The notes: generated by a model from the letters alone, not told the origin. A DNA stretch of 64,000 bases from JAWLGJ01 sp041685145 (GCA_041685145.1 JAWLGJ010000010.1:1-64000); one strand, 5' to 3'. Counted from the first letter of the stretch, positions 17,956 through 29,268 are shown. A program made the numbers and translations.

Positions 17956-18720
17956 TCAGGGCGGCAGCACCCCTTCCAGCCAGGCCGCCGCCTCGTCCGG
18001 GGTGGCCGCCCGCGGCCCCGGCTCCGGCGGCGGGCGGCGCAGCATCAGGACCGGCAGGCCCAGCCGCCGCGCCGCCGTCAGCTTGCCCGCCGTCGCCGCG
18101 CCGCCGCTGGCCTTGGTCACCAGCACGTCGATGCCGTGTGTGCGCATCAAGGCTTCCTCGGCCGCCGCCGCGAACGGGCCGCGCGCCACCAGCAGACGAT
18201 GGCCGGGCAGCGGCGGCGGCGCCGGTGGGGGCGTCGCGGCGCGCACCAGGAACCACACCCCCTCGCAGGCGGCGAAGGGCGCCAGCGTGCCCAGGCCGAC
18301 GGTCAGGAACGCGCGCCGCCCCAGCCCGGGAAGCCGGTGGGCGGCGGCGTCGGCGTCGGCCACCTCGATCCACCGGTCGCCGGGCGCCGGCGTCCAAGGC
18401 GGGCGCACGAGTTGCAGGCGCGGCACCCCCGCCGCCGCGCAGGCGGCGCGGGCGTGGGCCGAGATGCGGGCGGCGAAGGGGTGGGTGGCGTCGAGGACCG
18501 CCGCCACCGCCCGGGCCCGTAGCCACGCCGCCAACCCCTCGGCGCCGCCGAAGCCGCCGACGCGCCGGCTTGTGCGGCCGTCGTCATCGGCGACCCGTCC
18601 CGTCCGCCCCGCCAGCGACACAGTCACCTCCAAATGCGGCCGCGCCGCCAGCACCGCCGCCAGCGCCCGCGCCTCGCCGGTGCCCCCCAGCACCAGCACC
18701 CGCCGCCTAGGGCCCGGCAT
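17956..18720 (-). CDS. cobK: Precorrin-6A reductase
   Basis: A 254-residue protein. It reduces precorrin-6A to precorrin-6B with NADPH (CobK/CbiJ family). Signatures: VLVLGGTGEARALAAVL at the N-terminus, AVLDATHPFAARIS near 95, and VTKASGGAATAGKL near 200, matching the family GGTxEA, DATHPFA and K-SGG elements. It overlaps the cbiD stop by 14 bases and is translated after it in one leftward unit. Confidence 0.95.
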   Translation of the reverse strand: MPGPRRRVLVLGGTGEARALAAVLAARPHLEVTVSLAGRTGRVADDDGRTSRRVGGFGGAEGLAAWLRARAVAAVLDATHPFAARISAHARAACAAAGVPRLQLVRPPWTPAPGDRWIEVADADAAAHRLPGLGRRAFLTVGLGTLAPFAACEGVWFLVRAATPPPAPPPLPGHRLLVARGPFAAAAEEALMRTHGIDVLVTKASGGAATAGKLTAARRLGLPVLMLRRPPPEPGPRAATPDEAAAWLEGVLPP

Positions 18721-19786
18721 GGCCCAGAAGCCTTCCGGCGCGGTCGAAGACGGCGACGTCGACGGCGACGCGGCCGTCGGTCGCCGCCGCCGCCACCGTG
18801 CGCGCCCGCGCCGCCACCCGCGCCGCCAGGGGCGCGGCGAGAGCGCCGGCGAGGTCCAGCACCTGGGCGGCGGTGGCGGCGTCGGCGGCGGTGCGGACGG
18901 TGGCGGCGTCGGCGCCCGCCGCCGCCAGCATCTCGGCGAGCAGGGCGACGTCCACCGCCGAGCGGCGCGAGTGCAGGTCCATGTGCCCGGCGGCCAGCTT
19001 GCACAGCTTGCCGAAACCGCCGGCGATGGTCAGGCGCGGCACCGGCCGCCGGCGCAGGTATTTCAGCAGCGCGCCGGCGAAATCGCCCATGTCGATGAGC
19101 GCCGGCTCGGGCAGGTCGCAGAGCCGCCGGACGGCGGCCTCGGAGGTGCGCCCGGTCGCGGCGGCGATGTGGCCGAGGCCCAGGGCGCGGGCGACGTCGA
19201 CGCCGCTGTGGATGGCGTGCACCCAGGCCGAGCACGAATAGGGCACGACGATGCCGGTGGTGCCCAGGATCGACAGCCCGCCGACGATGCCCAGGCGCGG
19301 GTTCATGGTGCGCCGCGCCAGCGTTTCGCCGCCGGGGATGGACAGGGTGACGGTGACGTCGACGGGGGTGCCCAGGGCGGCGGCGGCGCGGCCGATATTG
19401 TCGGCGATCATGGCGCGGGGAACCGGGTTGATGGCCGGTTCCCCCACCGGCACCGGCAGGCCCGGCAGCGTCACCCGGCCCACGCCCTCGCCGGCGGCAA
19501 AAACGACGCCGCCCCCCGCCGGTCCCCACGCCACCCGCGCGACGACCTCGCAGCCGTGGGTGACGTCGGGGTCGTCGCCGGCGTCCTTGACGACGGCGGC
19601 CAGGGCGGCGCCGTCGGGGGTGGCGGCGCGCGCCAGCGGCAGCGCCACGGTGCGCCCGTCCGGCAGGCGCACCGGCGCCGGATCGGGAAAGGTTCCGGTG
19701 ACCAGGGCGTGGTAGGCCGCCCGCGCCGCCGCCGCCGCACAGGTTCCCGTCGTCCAGCCCCGCCGCAACTGTTTGCGCGCCGTCAT
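18707..19786 (-). CDS. cbiD: Cobalt-precorrin-5B C1-methyltransferase
   Basis: A 359-residue protein, normal CbiD length. It catalyses C1 methylation and deacylation in corrin-ring synthesis. Signatures: LRRGWTTGTCAAAAARAA at the N-terminus, DAGDDPDVTHG, the EPAINPVPRAMI stretch, GTTGIVVPYS and IAGGFGKLCKLAAGHMDLHS. CbiD belongs to the anaerobic (early cobalt) series, while the adjacent genes are named by the aerobic series. The start is ATG at 19786, giving the standard TTGTC motif close to the N-terminus. It is divergent from cobA with a 93-base gap in which I see no cobalamin riboswitch. Confidence 0.96.
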   Translation of the reverse strand: MTARKQLRRGWTTGTCAAAAARAAYHALVTGTFPDPAPVRLPDGRTVALPLARAATPDGAALAAVVKDAGDDPDVTHGCEVVARVAWGPAGGGVVFAAGEGVGRVTLPGLPVPVGEPAINPVPRAMIADNIGRAAAALGTPVDVTVTLSIPGGETLARRTMNPRLGIVGGLSILGTTGIVVPYSCSAWVHAIHSGVDVARALGLGHIAAATGRTSEAAVRRLCDLPEPALIDMGDFAGALLKYLRRRPVPRLTIAGGFGKLCKLAAGHMDLHSRRSAVDVALLAEMLAAAGADAATVRTAADAATAAQVLDLAGALAAPLAARVAARARTVAAAATDGRVAVDVAVFDRAGRLLGHAGP

Positions 19787-19879
19787 GCGCCGACTGTAGC
19801 CGCGCCGCCGCCGCCGCGGGAAGGCGCAAGTGGCGAAGCCGGTTGCGGCGCCGGCGCCGCCTGCGCATAGTGTGGCGCC

Positions 19880-20671
19880 ATGATGGATCAGATGCCCTTC
19901 CGCCTGCCGCCGCTGGAGCCCGGCCATGTCTGGCTGGTCGGCGCCGGTCCCGGCGACCCCGGCCTGCTGTCGCTGCTGGCCCTGCACGCCCTGCGCCACG
20001 CCGACGTGGTGGTGCATGACGCCCTGGTCGACGAGCGCGTGCTGGCCCTGGCCGGCGGCGGCGCGCGCCTCGACTATGTCGGCAAACGCGCCGGCAAGCC
20101 GTCGCCGCGCCAGGAGGAGATCAGCGCCCGCCTCGTCGCCCTGGCGCGCGAGGGCCTGCGGGTGGTGCGCCTGAAGGGGGGCGACCCCTTCCTGTTCGGG
20201 CGCGGCGCGATGGAGGCGCTGGCCCTGGCCGAGGCCGGCGTGCCCTTCCGCGTCGTTCCCGGCGTCACCGCCGGCATCGGCGGCCTGGCCTATGCCGGCA
20301 TTCCCGCCACCGCCCGCGACGCCAATTCGGCCGTCGCCTTCGTCACCGGCCACGACTCCGGCGGCGAGGCGCCGGCCGACGTGGACTGGGAGGCGCTGGC
20401 GAAGGGGGTGCCGGTGCTGGTGTTCTACATGGCGTTGCGGCGCCTGGACACCATCGTCGAGCGCCTGCTGGCGGCGGGGCGGTCGGCCGACGAGCCCGCC
20501 GCCATCGTCAGCCGCGCCACCACCGCCGAACAGCGCGTGCTGGCCACGACGCTGGGACGGCTGCCCGCCGACGCCCGCGCCGCCGACATGACCGCCCCGG
20601 CGCTGGTGGTGGTGGGCGAGGTGGTGCGCCTGCGCGAGCGCCTGGACTGGCAGGCGCCGCCGTCGTCGTAG
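19880..20671 (+). CDS. cobA: Uroporphyrinogen-III C-methyltransferase
   Basis: A 263-residue SUMT enzyme. It adds two methyl groups to uroporphyrinogen III to form precorrin-2, the entry to cobalamin (or sirohaem). Motifs: VWLVGAGPGDPGLLSLLA, VVVHDALVDERVL, YVGKRAGK, VVRLKGGDPFLFGRG and VPFRVVPGVTAGIGGLAYAGIP. It is a single-domain form without the CysG dehydrogenase/ferrochelatase part. The chosen start is the first of two adjacent ATGs. It is divergent from cbiD, and its substrate is made by HemC and HemD encoded at 12-14 kb. Confidence 0.97.
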   Translation: MMDQMPFRLPPLEPGHVWLVGAGPGDPGLLSLLALHALRHADVVVHDALVDERVLALAGGGARLDYVGKRAGKPSPRQEEISARLVALAREGLRVVRLKGGDPFLFGRGAMEALALAEAGVPFRVVPGVTAGIGGLAYAGIPATARDANSAVAFVTGHDSGGEAPADVDWEALAKGVPVLVFYMALRRLDTIVERLLAAGRSADEPAAIVSRATTAEQRVLATTLGRLPADARAADMTAPALVVVGEVVRLRERLDWQAPPSS

Positions 20672-20711
20672 CGATAGGGCATGATCCGCCCCCACGCGGT
20701 CGCGCCCCAGC

Positions 20712-20823
20712 CGCCGTTGAGGCGGCGGCCAAGCGAGCGGAGCGAGCGCCCGGCGAGGGCACAAGAAGACTTAACGCCGTTGAGGCGGCGGCCAAGCGAG
20801 CGGCGCGAGCGCCCGGCGCGGGC
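20712..20823 (+). repeat. Two 49-bp direct repeats
   Basis: Copies at 20712-20760 and 20775-20823, 47 of 49 bases identical (two A/C differences), separated by 14 bases. Each contains internal palindromic pieces (CGCC-GTTGA-GGCG and GCGAGCG-type steps). This looks like a dispersed intergenic repeat family rather than coding DNA. Confidence 0.85.
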
Positions 20824-20837
20824 GGCAACGACCGCGC

Positions 20838-20943
20838 TCGTCATTCCCGCGCAGGCGGGAATCCAGCGGCCTCTCCGCGCCTCGTTGTTGGGACGACATC
20901 CTTCGGGAACAAACATGGACCCCCGCCTTCGCGGGGGTGACGA
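20838..20943. repeat. REP doublet (REPIN-like): inverted pair of 28-bp palindromic units
   Basis: Left unit 20838-20865 begins TCGTCATTCCCGC and ends GAATCCA; it contains ATTCCC-N8-GGGAAT. Right unit 20916-20943 is an inverted, diverged copy with stem CCCCCGC-CTTC-GCGGGGG, ending GGGGTGACGA. The 50-base spacer is unique. Inverted pairs of this TCGTCATTCCCGCG type are widespread intergenic elements in proteobacteria, usually mobilised in trans by a RAYT transposase, which is not in this window. Confidence 0.85.
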
Positions 20944-20977
20944 ACGGCATCGGCAGACGTTTCGTCGGCCCTGGCGT

Positions 20978-22608
20978 TCAGCCGCCGCCTGGCGCCGGGG
21001 CCTCGGCATCGGCCAGCAGGCGCGCCGCCGGCAGCAGGATGGTGGCGGTGGTGCCTTCGCCCAGGCGGCTGGCGAGGGCGAAGCGGCCGCCGTGCAGTTC
21101 GACGAATTTCTTGGTCAGCGGCAGGCCCAGCCCGGTGCCGTCATGCTTGCGGGTCATGCTGGTGTCGACCTGGCCGAACGGCCGGACGACCCTGTCGAGA
21201 TGCTCCTCGGCGATGCCGATGCCGGTGTCGCTGACGTGGATGGCGAGGTCGCCGTCCGCCTGCGGCTCGACCCGCACGCCGAGGCGGCCGCCCTCGGGGG
21301 TGAACTTCACCGCGTTGGTGAGCAGGTTGAGCACCGCCTGCTTGATGAGCCGCTCGTCCCCCAGCACCCGCGGCATCGCCTCGGGCAGCTCGGCGGTGAA
21401 GTGCAGGCCCCCCTCCTCAGCCAGATGCTCCACCTGCCGCCAGGCCGAGGCGACGACATTGCCGATGTCGACAGGCGCCTCGTTGAGGCGGATCTTGCCG
21501 GCCTCGATGCGCGAAACGTCGAGGATGTCGGTGATGATGCGCAGGAGATGGCAGCCGGAGTCGTAGATGTTTTCGGCGTATTCGGTGTATTTGGGGCTGA
21601 TGTCGCCGAAAAGCTGGCTGCGCATGATGTCGGAAAAGCCGATGATGGCGTTCAGCGGCGTGCGCAGTTCGTGGCTCATATTGGCCAGGAAAGTGGTCTT
21701 GGCCTGGCTGGCCGCCTCGGCGGCCTCCTTGGCCTTGATCAGCTCCGCCTCGGCGCGCTTGCGCTCGGCGATCTCCTGCTTCAGCGACCGCGTGCGGGCC
21801 TCGACGATCTTTTCCAGGTCGTCATGGGCGCGCTGGAGGGCCTGCTCGGCCAGGAAGCGGCGGGTGATATCGCGCGAGACGCCCACCAGGCCGACGACGC
21901 GGCCGTTGTTGTCGCTGATCGGCGCCTTGGTGGTCGAGTACCAGTGCGTCTCGCCGTCGGCGCCGGGATGCTCCTCGCGCTTGTCGACCAGCGGCTCGCC
22001 GGTCTCCATCAGGCGGCGGTCGTCCCGCTCCAGGGCGGCGGCTTGGTCGGGGGGCAGCAGTTCGCCGGCGGTCCGGCCCACCGCCGCCTCCGGCGACTCC
22101 AGGCCCAAAAGGCGGGCGTGCGCCGGGTTGACCCGCTCGTAGCGCAGGTCGCCGTCCAGGAAATAGATGGCGTCGGGAAGGCTCTCCATCAGGGCGGTGA
22201 GCAGGCGGCGCTGGTGGCTGATGTCCCGCAACAACTGGAACTGCCGTGCCGCGTTGAGGAGGATGGTGCGCAGTTCCACCGGGTTCCACGGCTTCGAGAC
22301 ATAGGCGTGGATCTGGCCGACATTGACGGCGCGCACCAGGGCGCTGATGTCGGTATAGCCGGTGATCAGCACCCGCGTCGCCTCCGAACGCCGACGGGCG
22401 TGGTTCAGGAACTCGTCGCCGCTCATGCCCGGCATCCGCTGGTCGGAGAGGATGACCCAGATGTCTTCCTTGGCGAGAACGTCGAGGGCGGCGACACCGT
22501 CCGGCGCCGTGAAGATGCGGAAGTCCTCCTCCAGAAGATCCTCGACCGCGGTCAGTATCTGCGGTTCGTCGTCGACGACCAGGAGGCCGGGGCGGCTTTC
22601 GGTTTCGC

Positions 22609-22612
<4 letters not shown>
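20978..22612 (-). CDS. REC-PAS-histidine kinase (receiver-headed sensor kinase)
   Basis: A 544-residue soluble protein. Order: receiver (about 8-125, LLVVDDEPQIL, phosphoacceptor Asp in ILSDQRMPGMSG, Lys in YVSKPWNP), PAS/PAC (about 138-258, ending VSRDITRRF), coiled coil (260-305), HisKA with FLANMSHELRTPLNAIIGF, and HATPase_c with NLLTNAVKFTPEGG, DTGIGI and GTGLGLPLTKK. A receiver in front of a kinase suggests its kinase is gated by phosphotransfer from another kinase. It is the last gene of the chemosensory operon, overlapping the preceding kinase gene by 4 bases (ATGA). Its own target response regulator is not visible. Confidence 0.92.
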
Positions 22613-24371
<1,759 letters not shown>

Positions 24372-24372
<1 letters not shown>

Positions 24373-25445
24373 CAAACCTCCGCCGTCGCGCCGTCGGAGA
24401 CCAGGTCGAGCAGCCGCCCGGCGATGCGGGGCAGGGGAAGCTGCTCGCAGACCGCCCCCAGCCTCGCCGCCACCGCCGGCATTCCGTAGACGACGGCGGT
24501 GGTGGCGTCCTCGGCGATGGTGAAGGCGCCGGCGTCGCGCATCCGCAACAGCCCCTCGGCGCCGTCGGCGCCCATGCCGGTGAGCAGCACGCCCAGCCCC
24601 GCCGGCCCCAGGTCGTCGGCCATCGACTGCAACAGCACCGTGCCCGAGGGGCGCTGGTTGTGCTGCGGCGGCCCCGCATCCACCGCCAGCAGGCCGCCGC
24701 GGATGACCAGATGGCGGTCGGGCGGCGGCACATGCACGACGCCGGGCTCGGGCTCCTGGGTGTGGCGCACCATCCGCACCGTCAGCCTCGTCTGCTGGTC
24801 CAGCCACGACACGAAACCTTCGACGAAGCTGGCGGTCATGTGCTGGACCAGCAGGATCGGCGCCTCGAAATCCGCCGGCAGGGCGCCGAGAAGCTGGCTG
24901 AGGGCGTTGGGCCCGCCGGTCGAGGCCACCACGCCGACCATGCGCACCCGCGTCGACGGCCGCTCCGCCGCCGGCAGTCGCGCGACCGGCGGCGGCGGCG
25001 TCGAGCCGAAGGACAGGTTGCGCCGGCCCTGGCGCACCACCTTGACCTGGCTCATGATGGCCAACTGGGTGCGGATGTGCTGGGCGACGGAGTCATAGTC
25101 GCGGTGGCTGGTGCCCACCGGCTTTTCCACCACCGCCAGCGCCCCGGCCCGCAGCGCGTTCATGGCGATGTTGAGTTCGTCCGACTCGACATTGGCCGAG
25201 ACCACGACGATCGGCGTCGGGTGCGTCGACATCACCTTCAGCGTGGCGTCGAGGCCGTTCATGCCCGGCAGGCGGATGTCCAGCGAGATGACGTCGGGGC
25301 GCAGGCGCTCGACCATCTCCAGCGCCCGTTCGGCGCTGTCGGCGGTGCCGACGACGGCGAAGCGGTCGTCGCTGCCGATGATATAGCGCAGCAGTTCCGT
25401 CACCACCGGCGAGTCTTCGACGATCAGGACGCGAATCTTCTTCAT
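24372..25445 (-). CDS. cheB: Chemoreceptor glutamate methylesterase CheB
   Basis: A 357-residue protein. Receiver domain (1-125; VLIVEDSPVV, Asp in VISLDIRLPGMNG, Lys in VEKPVG) and methylesterase domain (about 165-350) with the catalytic Ser in VASTGGPNAL, the His in VQHMTASFVEGF and the Asp in LLTGMGADGAEGL. It removes methyl groups from the MCP, opposing CheR, when phosphorylated by CheA. It overlaps the cheA stop by 4 bases (ATGA). It should provide adaptation for the MCP at 27.6-29.3 kb. Confidence 0.97.
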
Positions 25446-27652
25446 AGCAGTTGCTCGATGGTCTCCAGCAGTTCCTGCTGGTCGAAGCGGGTCTTGACGA
25501 CATAGGCGTCGGCGCCGAGGCTGAGGCCGCGCTCGCGGTCCTCGCGGCTTTCCAGCGAGGTGACGATGATGACCGGCAGCGCGGCCAGGGCGGGATCCTT
25601 CTTGATCTCGGCCAGCAGCCCGAAGCCGTCCAGCCGCGGCATCTGCACGTCGGCGACCACCAGGTCGATGTCATGGGCGCGAAGCTGCGCCAACGCCTCC
25701 AGCCCGTCCACCGCCAGCAGCACCCGATAGCCGTGCGCCTCCAGGATGCTGCGCTCCAGAGTGCGGGTGGTGATGGAATCGTCCACCACCAGGATGGTGG
25801 GGGTGTGCGGCGTCGGTTCGCGTTCGGCGGTGGTGATGCGCCGGCCGCGGTCGCGGCGGCGGCAGGCCTCGACAAGCTGGAAGGGGCTGAGGACGATGAC
25901 CACCTCGCCGTCTTCGAGGATGGTGCCGCCCGCCACCTTGCTGTCGCGGGCCAGCGGCATTCCCAGGTCCTGCACCAGTCCCTCGCGCATGGCCAGGAAG
26001 GCGTCCACCGCCACCGCCACCCGCGTCGGGCCGGCGCGCAGCACCGCCACCGGCATCATGCCGTCCTGGACGGTGACCGCCGCCTGGGGCGCGTCGAGCA
26101 ACTCGCCCAGCCCCACCAGCAGCAACTGGCGGCCGTCCAGCGTCACGACCGGCTTGCCCTCGACGGTCTGGATGGCGTCCACCGGCACCCGCGCCAGGCC
26201 GTCGACGCCGTCGGCGGGCAGGGCGTAGAGGCGATCCTGGCAGGCGACCATCAACAGCCGGTGCGTCGCCACGCTCAAGGGCACCATCAGCCGGAACTCG
26301 GTCCCGGGCGCCGTGCGCTCCGGCACCTCCAGGCTGCCGTGCAGGCGCACCACCGTCTCATAGACCACCGACATGCCCATGCCGCGCCCGGCCAGGCCGG
26401 TGACGCGGCCGGCGGTGGAAAAGCCGGGGTGGAAGATCAGGCGCGCCACCGCCTCGGCGTCGGCGCCCGCGGCGTCCTCCTCGGCCAGCAGCCCCAGGCG
26501 CAGCGCCTGTTCGCGCACCCGCTCGGTGTCCAGGCCGCGGCCATCGTCCTCCACGCTCAGGCACAGGCGGTTGCCGACCACCCGGAAGCCGACGGCGATG
26601 TGCCCCGTCGGCGGCTTGCCCTTCGCCCGGCGTTCGTCCGGCGCCTCGATGCCGTGGAAGAGGGCGTTGCGCAGCATGTGCATGACCGGGTCCTTGAGCA
26701 TCTGCAGGACCATGCGGTCGGCGCGCACCGACAGGCCGGTGATGCGCACCTCGACGTCCTTGCCCTCCTCACGTGCCAGATCGCGGACCATCTTGCGGAA
26801 GCCGCCGAAGACGTGCTCGGCGGGGATCATGCGGGCCAGGCGGATGTCGTCGCGCAGCCCGCCGGCAAGCTGGCGCAGGGTCCATTCCGAACGCTGCTGG
26901 AGGCGGCGGGCCTCGCGCGCGGCGCTGGAGGCGGCGTGGAAGCGCTCGTCGATTTCGGCCACCGCCTCGGCGCCCAGGCTGCCCAGCGCCGGTTTGCGCG
27001 CGCCCTGCCACTGGCGTTCGAGGATGGCGAGGTCGCCCTCAAGCTGGCGCAGCCGGCGGGTCACCGCCTCCTGGCCGTGGCCTTCCACCAGCAGGCGCCC
27101 CGCCGAGCGCAGCAGCCGGTCGAGATCGGCGGTGGCGACGCGCACCGTCTCCTCGCTCCCCGGCCGCGCCGGTTCGGGCGCCGCCGGGGGGGCGGCGGGC
27201 TCGGCCGTCGGCGGCGCCGGGTTCGCCGGGGGCGCCGGGTTCGCCGCGCTCGCCGGGGTCGGCGGCGGGGCGGCCGGCGCGCCCAGCACGGCGTCCAGCG
27301 CCTCGCGCGCCTGCACCGGCTCCGGCGGCTCCTCGCCGCGGTCGAGGGCGGTCACCCAGTCCTCGACCGCGTCCAGCACCGCCTCCACCGCCGCAAGGCA
27401 ACCGGCGTCCGGTTCCAGTTCGCCCTGGCGGATGCGGCCGAAGGCGGTTTCCAGGCGGTGGGCGAGGGTTTCGACCGGGCGCAGGTCGCAGGCACGCGCC
27501 GCCCCCTTCAGGCTGTGGGCCCGGCGAAACACCTCGTCCAGATCCTTGCGCTCCAGCGGCCCGTCCTTGGCCAGGGCCTCGCGGATGTGCTCCAGGTGGT
27601 CCTTGTATTCCACCCGGAAGGCCGCCAGCAGCCGTTCGCGGATGTCGATCAC
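25442..27652 (-). CDS. cheA: CheA-type hybrid histidine kinase (Hpt-kinase-CheW-REC)
   Basis: A 736-residue protein. Hpt domain (1-105) with phospho-accepting His46 in VFRRAHSLKGAAR; Ala/Pro-rich linker (about 135-180); dimerisation and HATPase region (about 200-440; HMLRNALFHGIEAPDER, VEDDGRGLD, GRGMGMSVVYETV); CheW-like domain (about 445-590); C-terminal receiver (about 612-736; ILVVDDSITTRTLE, Asp in LVVADVQMPRLDG). A single Hpt and fused receiver is the WspE/CheA3-type layout, unlike flagellar CheA with a separate P2. The fused receiver may act as a phosphate sink. The start is GTG at 27652, overlapping the MCP stop by 4 bases (GTGA). Confidence 0.95.
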   Translation of the reverse strand: MIDIRERLLAAFRVEYKDHLEHIREALAKDGPLERKDLDEVFRRAHSLKGAARACDLRPVETLAHRLETAFGRIRQGELEPDAGCLAAVEAVLDAVEDWVTALDRGEEPPEPVQAREALDAVLGAPAAPPPTPASAANPAPPANPAPPTAEPAAPPAAPEPARPGSEETVRVATADLDRLLRSAGRLLVEGHGQEAVTRRLRQLEGDLAILERQWQGARKPALGSLGAEAVAEIDERFHAASSAAREARRLQQRSEWTLRQLAGGLRDDIRLARMIPAEHVFGGFRKMVRDLAREEGKDVEVRITGLSVRADRMVLQMLKDPVMHMLRNALFHGIEAPDERRAKGKPPTGHIAVGFRVVGNRLCLSVEDDGRGLDTERVREQALRLGLLAEEDAAGADAEAVARLIFHPGFSTAGRVTGLAGRGMGMSVVYETVVRLHGSLEVPERTAPGTEFRLMVPLSVATHRLLMVACQDRLYALPADGVDGLARVPVDAIQTVEGKPVVTLDGRQLLLVGLGELLDAPQAAVTVQDGMMPVAVLRAGPTRVAVAVDAFLAMREGLVQDLGMPLARDSKVAGGTILEDGEVVIVLSPFQLVEACRRRDRGRRITTAEREPTPHTPTILVVDDSITTRTLERSILEAHGYRVLLAVDGLEALAQLRAHDIDLVVADVQMPRLDGFGLLAEIKKDPALAALPVIIVTSLESREDRERGLSLGADAYVVKTRFDQQELLETIEQLL

Positions 27653-29268
27653 ACCTTGTATTTCTCCACCACCCTGCGGAGTTGTTCGCTCAGATCGGTG
27701 AAGTTGCCCGCCGCCGTCTCCAACTCGCGGGTGGCTGTGGCGCTCTGCTGCGAGGCCTGGCGGATCTCGTGCAGCGCGTGCGTCACCTGCTCAAGGCCGA
27801 TCTGCTGCTGATTGGTGGCGCCGACGATCTGCTGGAAGGCGGAAACATTCTCCTGAATGTTGTCGGCCATCTTGCGGATGCTGTCCTCGGCGCTGCGGGT
27901 CTTCTGGCGCCCCAGTTCCACCCGCTTCACCGCCTCCTCGGTCACCATGACCGAGCTGTTGATGCCCTTCTGGATCTCTCCCAGGATGGTGCGCACCTGG
28001 CCGGTGGCTTCCTTGGCCTGGTCGGCGAGATTCTTGATTTCGTTGGCGACCACCGCGAAGCGCCGGCCCTCGTCGCGGGCGTCGGCGGCCTCGATGGCGG
28101 CGTTCAGCGCCACCAGGTTCGACTGCTCGGCGATGTCGTTGACGGTGGCGATGATGGCGCCGATGGCCTGGGTGCGCTCCGACAGGGCGACGACGTTCTC
28201 GGCCACCGTTTCCGCCTGGGCGCGGATCGCCTCCATCGCCTCGCTGGTCTGATGCACCGACTGCAACCCCTCGGCCCCCGACACCGACATCGACTGCGCC
28301 GCCGTCGCCACCGCGCGCGAGCGTTCCGACACCTGGACGCTGGACTGGCTGATTTCCTCGACGGTGGAGGTGATCTCCTGCACCGCCGCCGCCTGCTGCT
28401 TGCTGGCCGAGGCCTGCTGCTGGGTGGTGGCCAGCACCTCGGCGGCGGCCGAGTTGAGGTTTTCGGTGACTTCGCGGGTCTGTAGCGACATCTCGCGCAG
28501 CGAGGCGATCATTTCGTTGAAGGCGCGGGCCAGCCGGCCGATCTCGTCGCGCCCCTTGACGTCCAGGCGCCGGTCGCGAAGCTCGCCGGCGGCGATGGCC
28601 TGGGCGGTTTCGGCGCATTGCGCCAGCGGCCGGCTGATCCAGCGGCCGATGGCCCAGTTGGTCGCCAGCGCGACGACGGCGAAGACCGCCGCCAGCAGGA
28701 TCTCCCAATTGACGATGCGCATGATGCGCGCGGCGGCGTCGGCGGTGAAGCTCTTGACCAGGGCGTTGGCCTCGCTCTTCAGGGCCACCTGCGCCTCGAA
28801 CATCGCCCGCAGCCGTTCAGTGCGCTCGGCGCTGCCCGGGGCGGTGTCCAGATAGGCGGTCGCCGCCTCCTGAAGCCGCCGCGACAGTTCGCGCTGGCGC
28901 CCCAGCTGGGCCTGGGCGCCTTCGACATTGGCCGGCGGCAGCACCACCTCGGTCCCCAGGGCCAGGTTCTCTACCGCCCGTCCGCCCACCACCAGCGCCT
29001 CCAGGGTGCGGTCGAAGACCTCGATCACCGACTGCGGCGCCGTCTCCAGGCCCTCGCCCTTCAGCAGCACCTCCTTGGCGTATTGCTCGGTCAGCATCCG
29101 CTGCCGCCCGGCGAGGTCGATGACGGTGGCGTCCGCCGTCAGGCCGCGGAAGGCGAGGATAGTGAAGCCGATGACGCAGGCCATCGCCACGATGTAGCCC
29201 AGCGACACCATCGTGAGCTTGCGGCCCACCGGCGCGTCCCTGAAAAAACCGAAAACGCTGTCGTTCAT
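27649..29268 (-). CDS. Methyl-accepting chemotaxis protein with PilJ-type sensor
   Basis: A 539-residue membrane receptor. TM1 about 19-41, periplasmic region 42-184, TM2 about 185-207, HAMP about 208-262, then the cytoplasmic signalling coiled coil to 539. The periplasmic region has VIDLAGRQRMLTEQYAKE, the PilJ/NarX-like motif; ligand is unknown. The hairpin tip (NLVALNAAIEAADARDEG, RRFAVVANEIKNLADQAKEA) is conserved and binds CheA and CheW. The C-terminus lacks the NWETF-like CheR tether. Membrane topology implies that it senses a periplasmic or surface signal. The ATG overlaps the cheW stop by 4 bases. Confidence 0.95.
   Translation of the reverse strand: MNDSVFGFFRDAPVGRKLTMVSLGYIVAMACVIGFTILAFRGLTADATVIDLAGRQRMLTEQYAKEVLLKGEGLETAPQSVIEVFDRTLEALVVGGRAVENLALGTEVVLPPANVEGAQAQLGRQRELSRRLQEAATAYLDTAPGSAERTERLRAMFEAQVALKSEANALVKSFTADAAARIMRIVNWEILLAAVFAVVALATNWAIGRWISRPLAQCAETAQAIAAGELRDRRLDVKGRDEIGRLARAFNEMIASLREMSLQTREVTENLNSAAAEVLATTQQQASASKQQAAAVQEITSTVEEISQSSVQVSERSRAVATAAQSMSVSGAEGLQSVHQTSEAMEAIRAQAETVAENVVALSERTQAIGAIIATVNDIAEQSNLVALNAAIEAADARDEGRRFAVVANEIKNLADQAKEATGQVRTILGEIQKGINSSVMVTEEAVKRVELGRQKTRSAEDSIRKMADNIQENVSAFQQIVGATNQQQIGLEQVTHALHEIRQASQQSATATRELETAAGNFTDLSEQLRRVVEKYKV

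Larger units (their letters stand above)
20672..20977. other. Gene-free repeat-bearing gap between cobA and the chemosensory operon
   Basis: 306 bases with no credible gene. It lies between two convergent genes (cobA stop and the leftward kinase stop). It holds a 49-bp direct repeat in two copies and an inverted REP pair, both listed separately. No T-tailed terminator is visible, so the palindromes may serve as transcript ends for both flanking units. Confidence 0.8.

Noticed and set aside
19787..19879. Cobalamin riboswitch between cbiD and cobA
   Set aside because: The 93-base gap is too short for the element, and no B12-box-like sequence is visible on either strand.
20712..20823. CRISPR-like array
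   Set aside because: Only two repeat copies of 49 bp with a 14-base separation; no spacer series and no cas genes.
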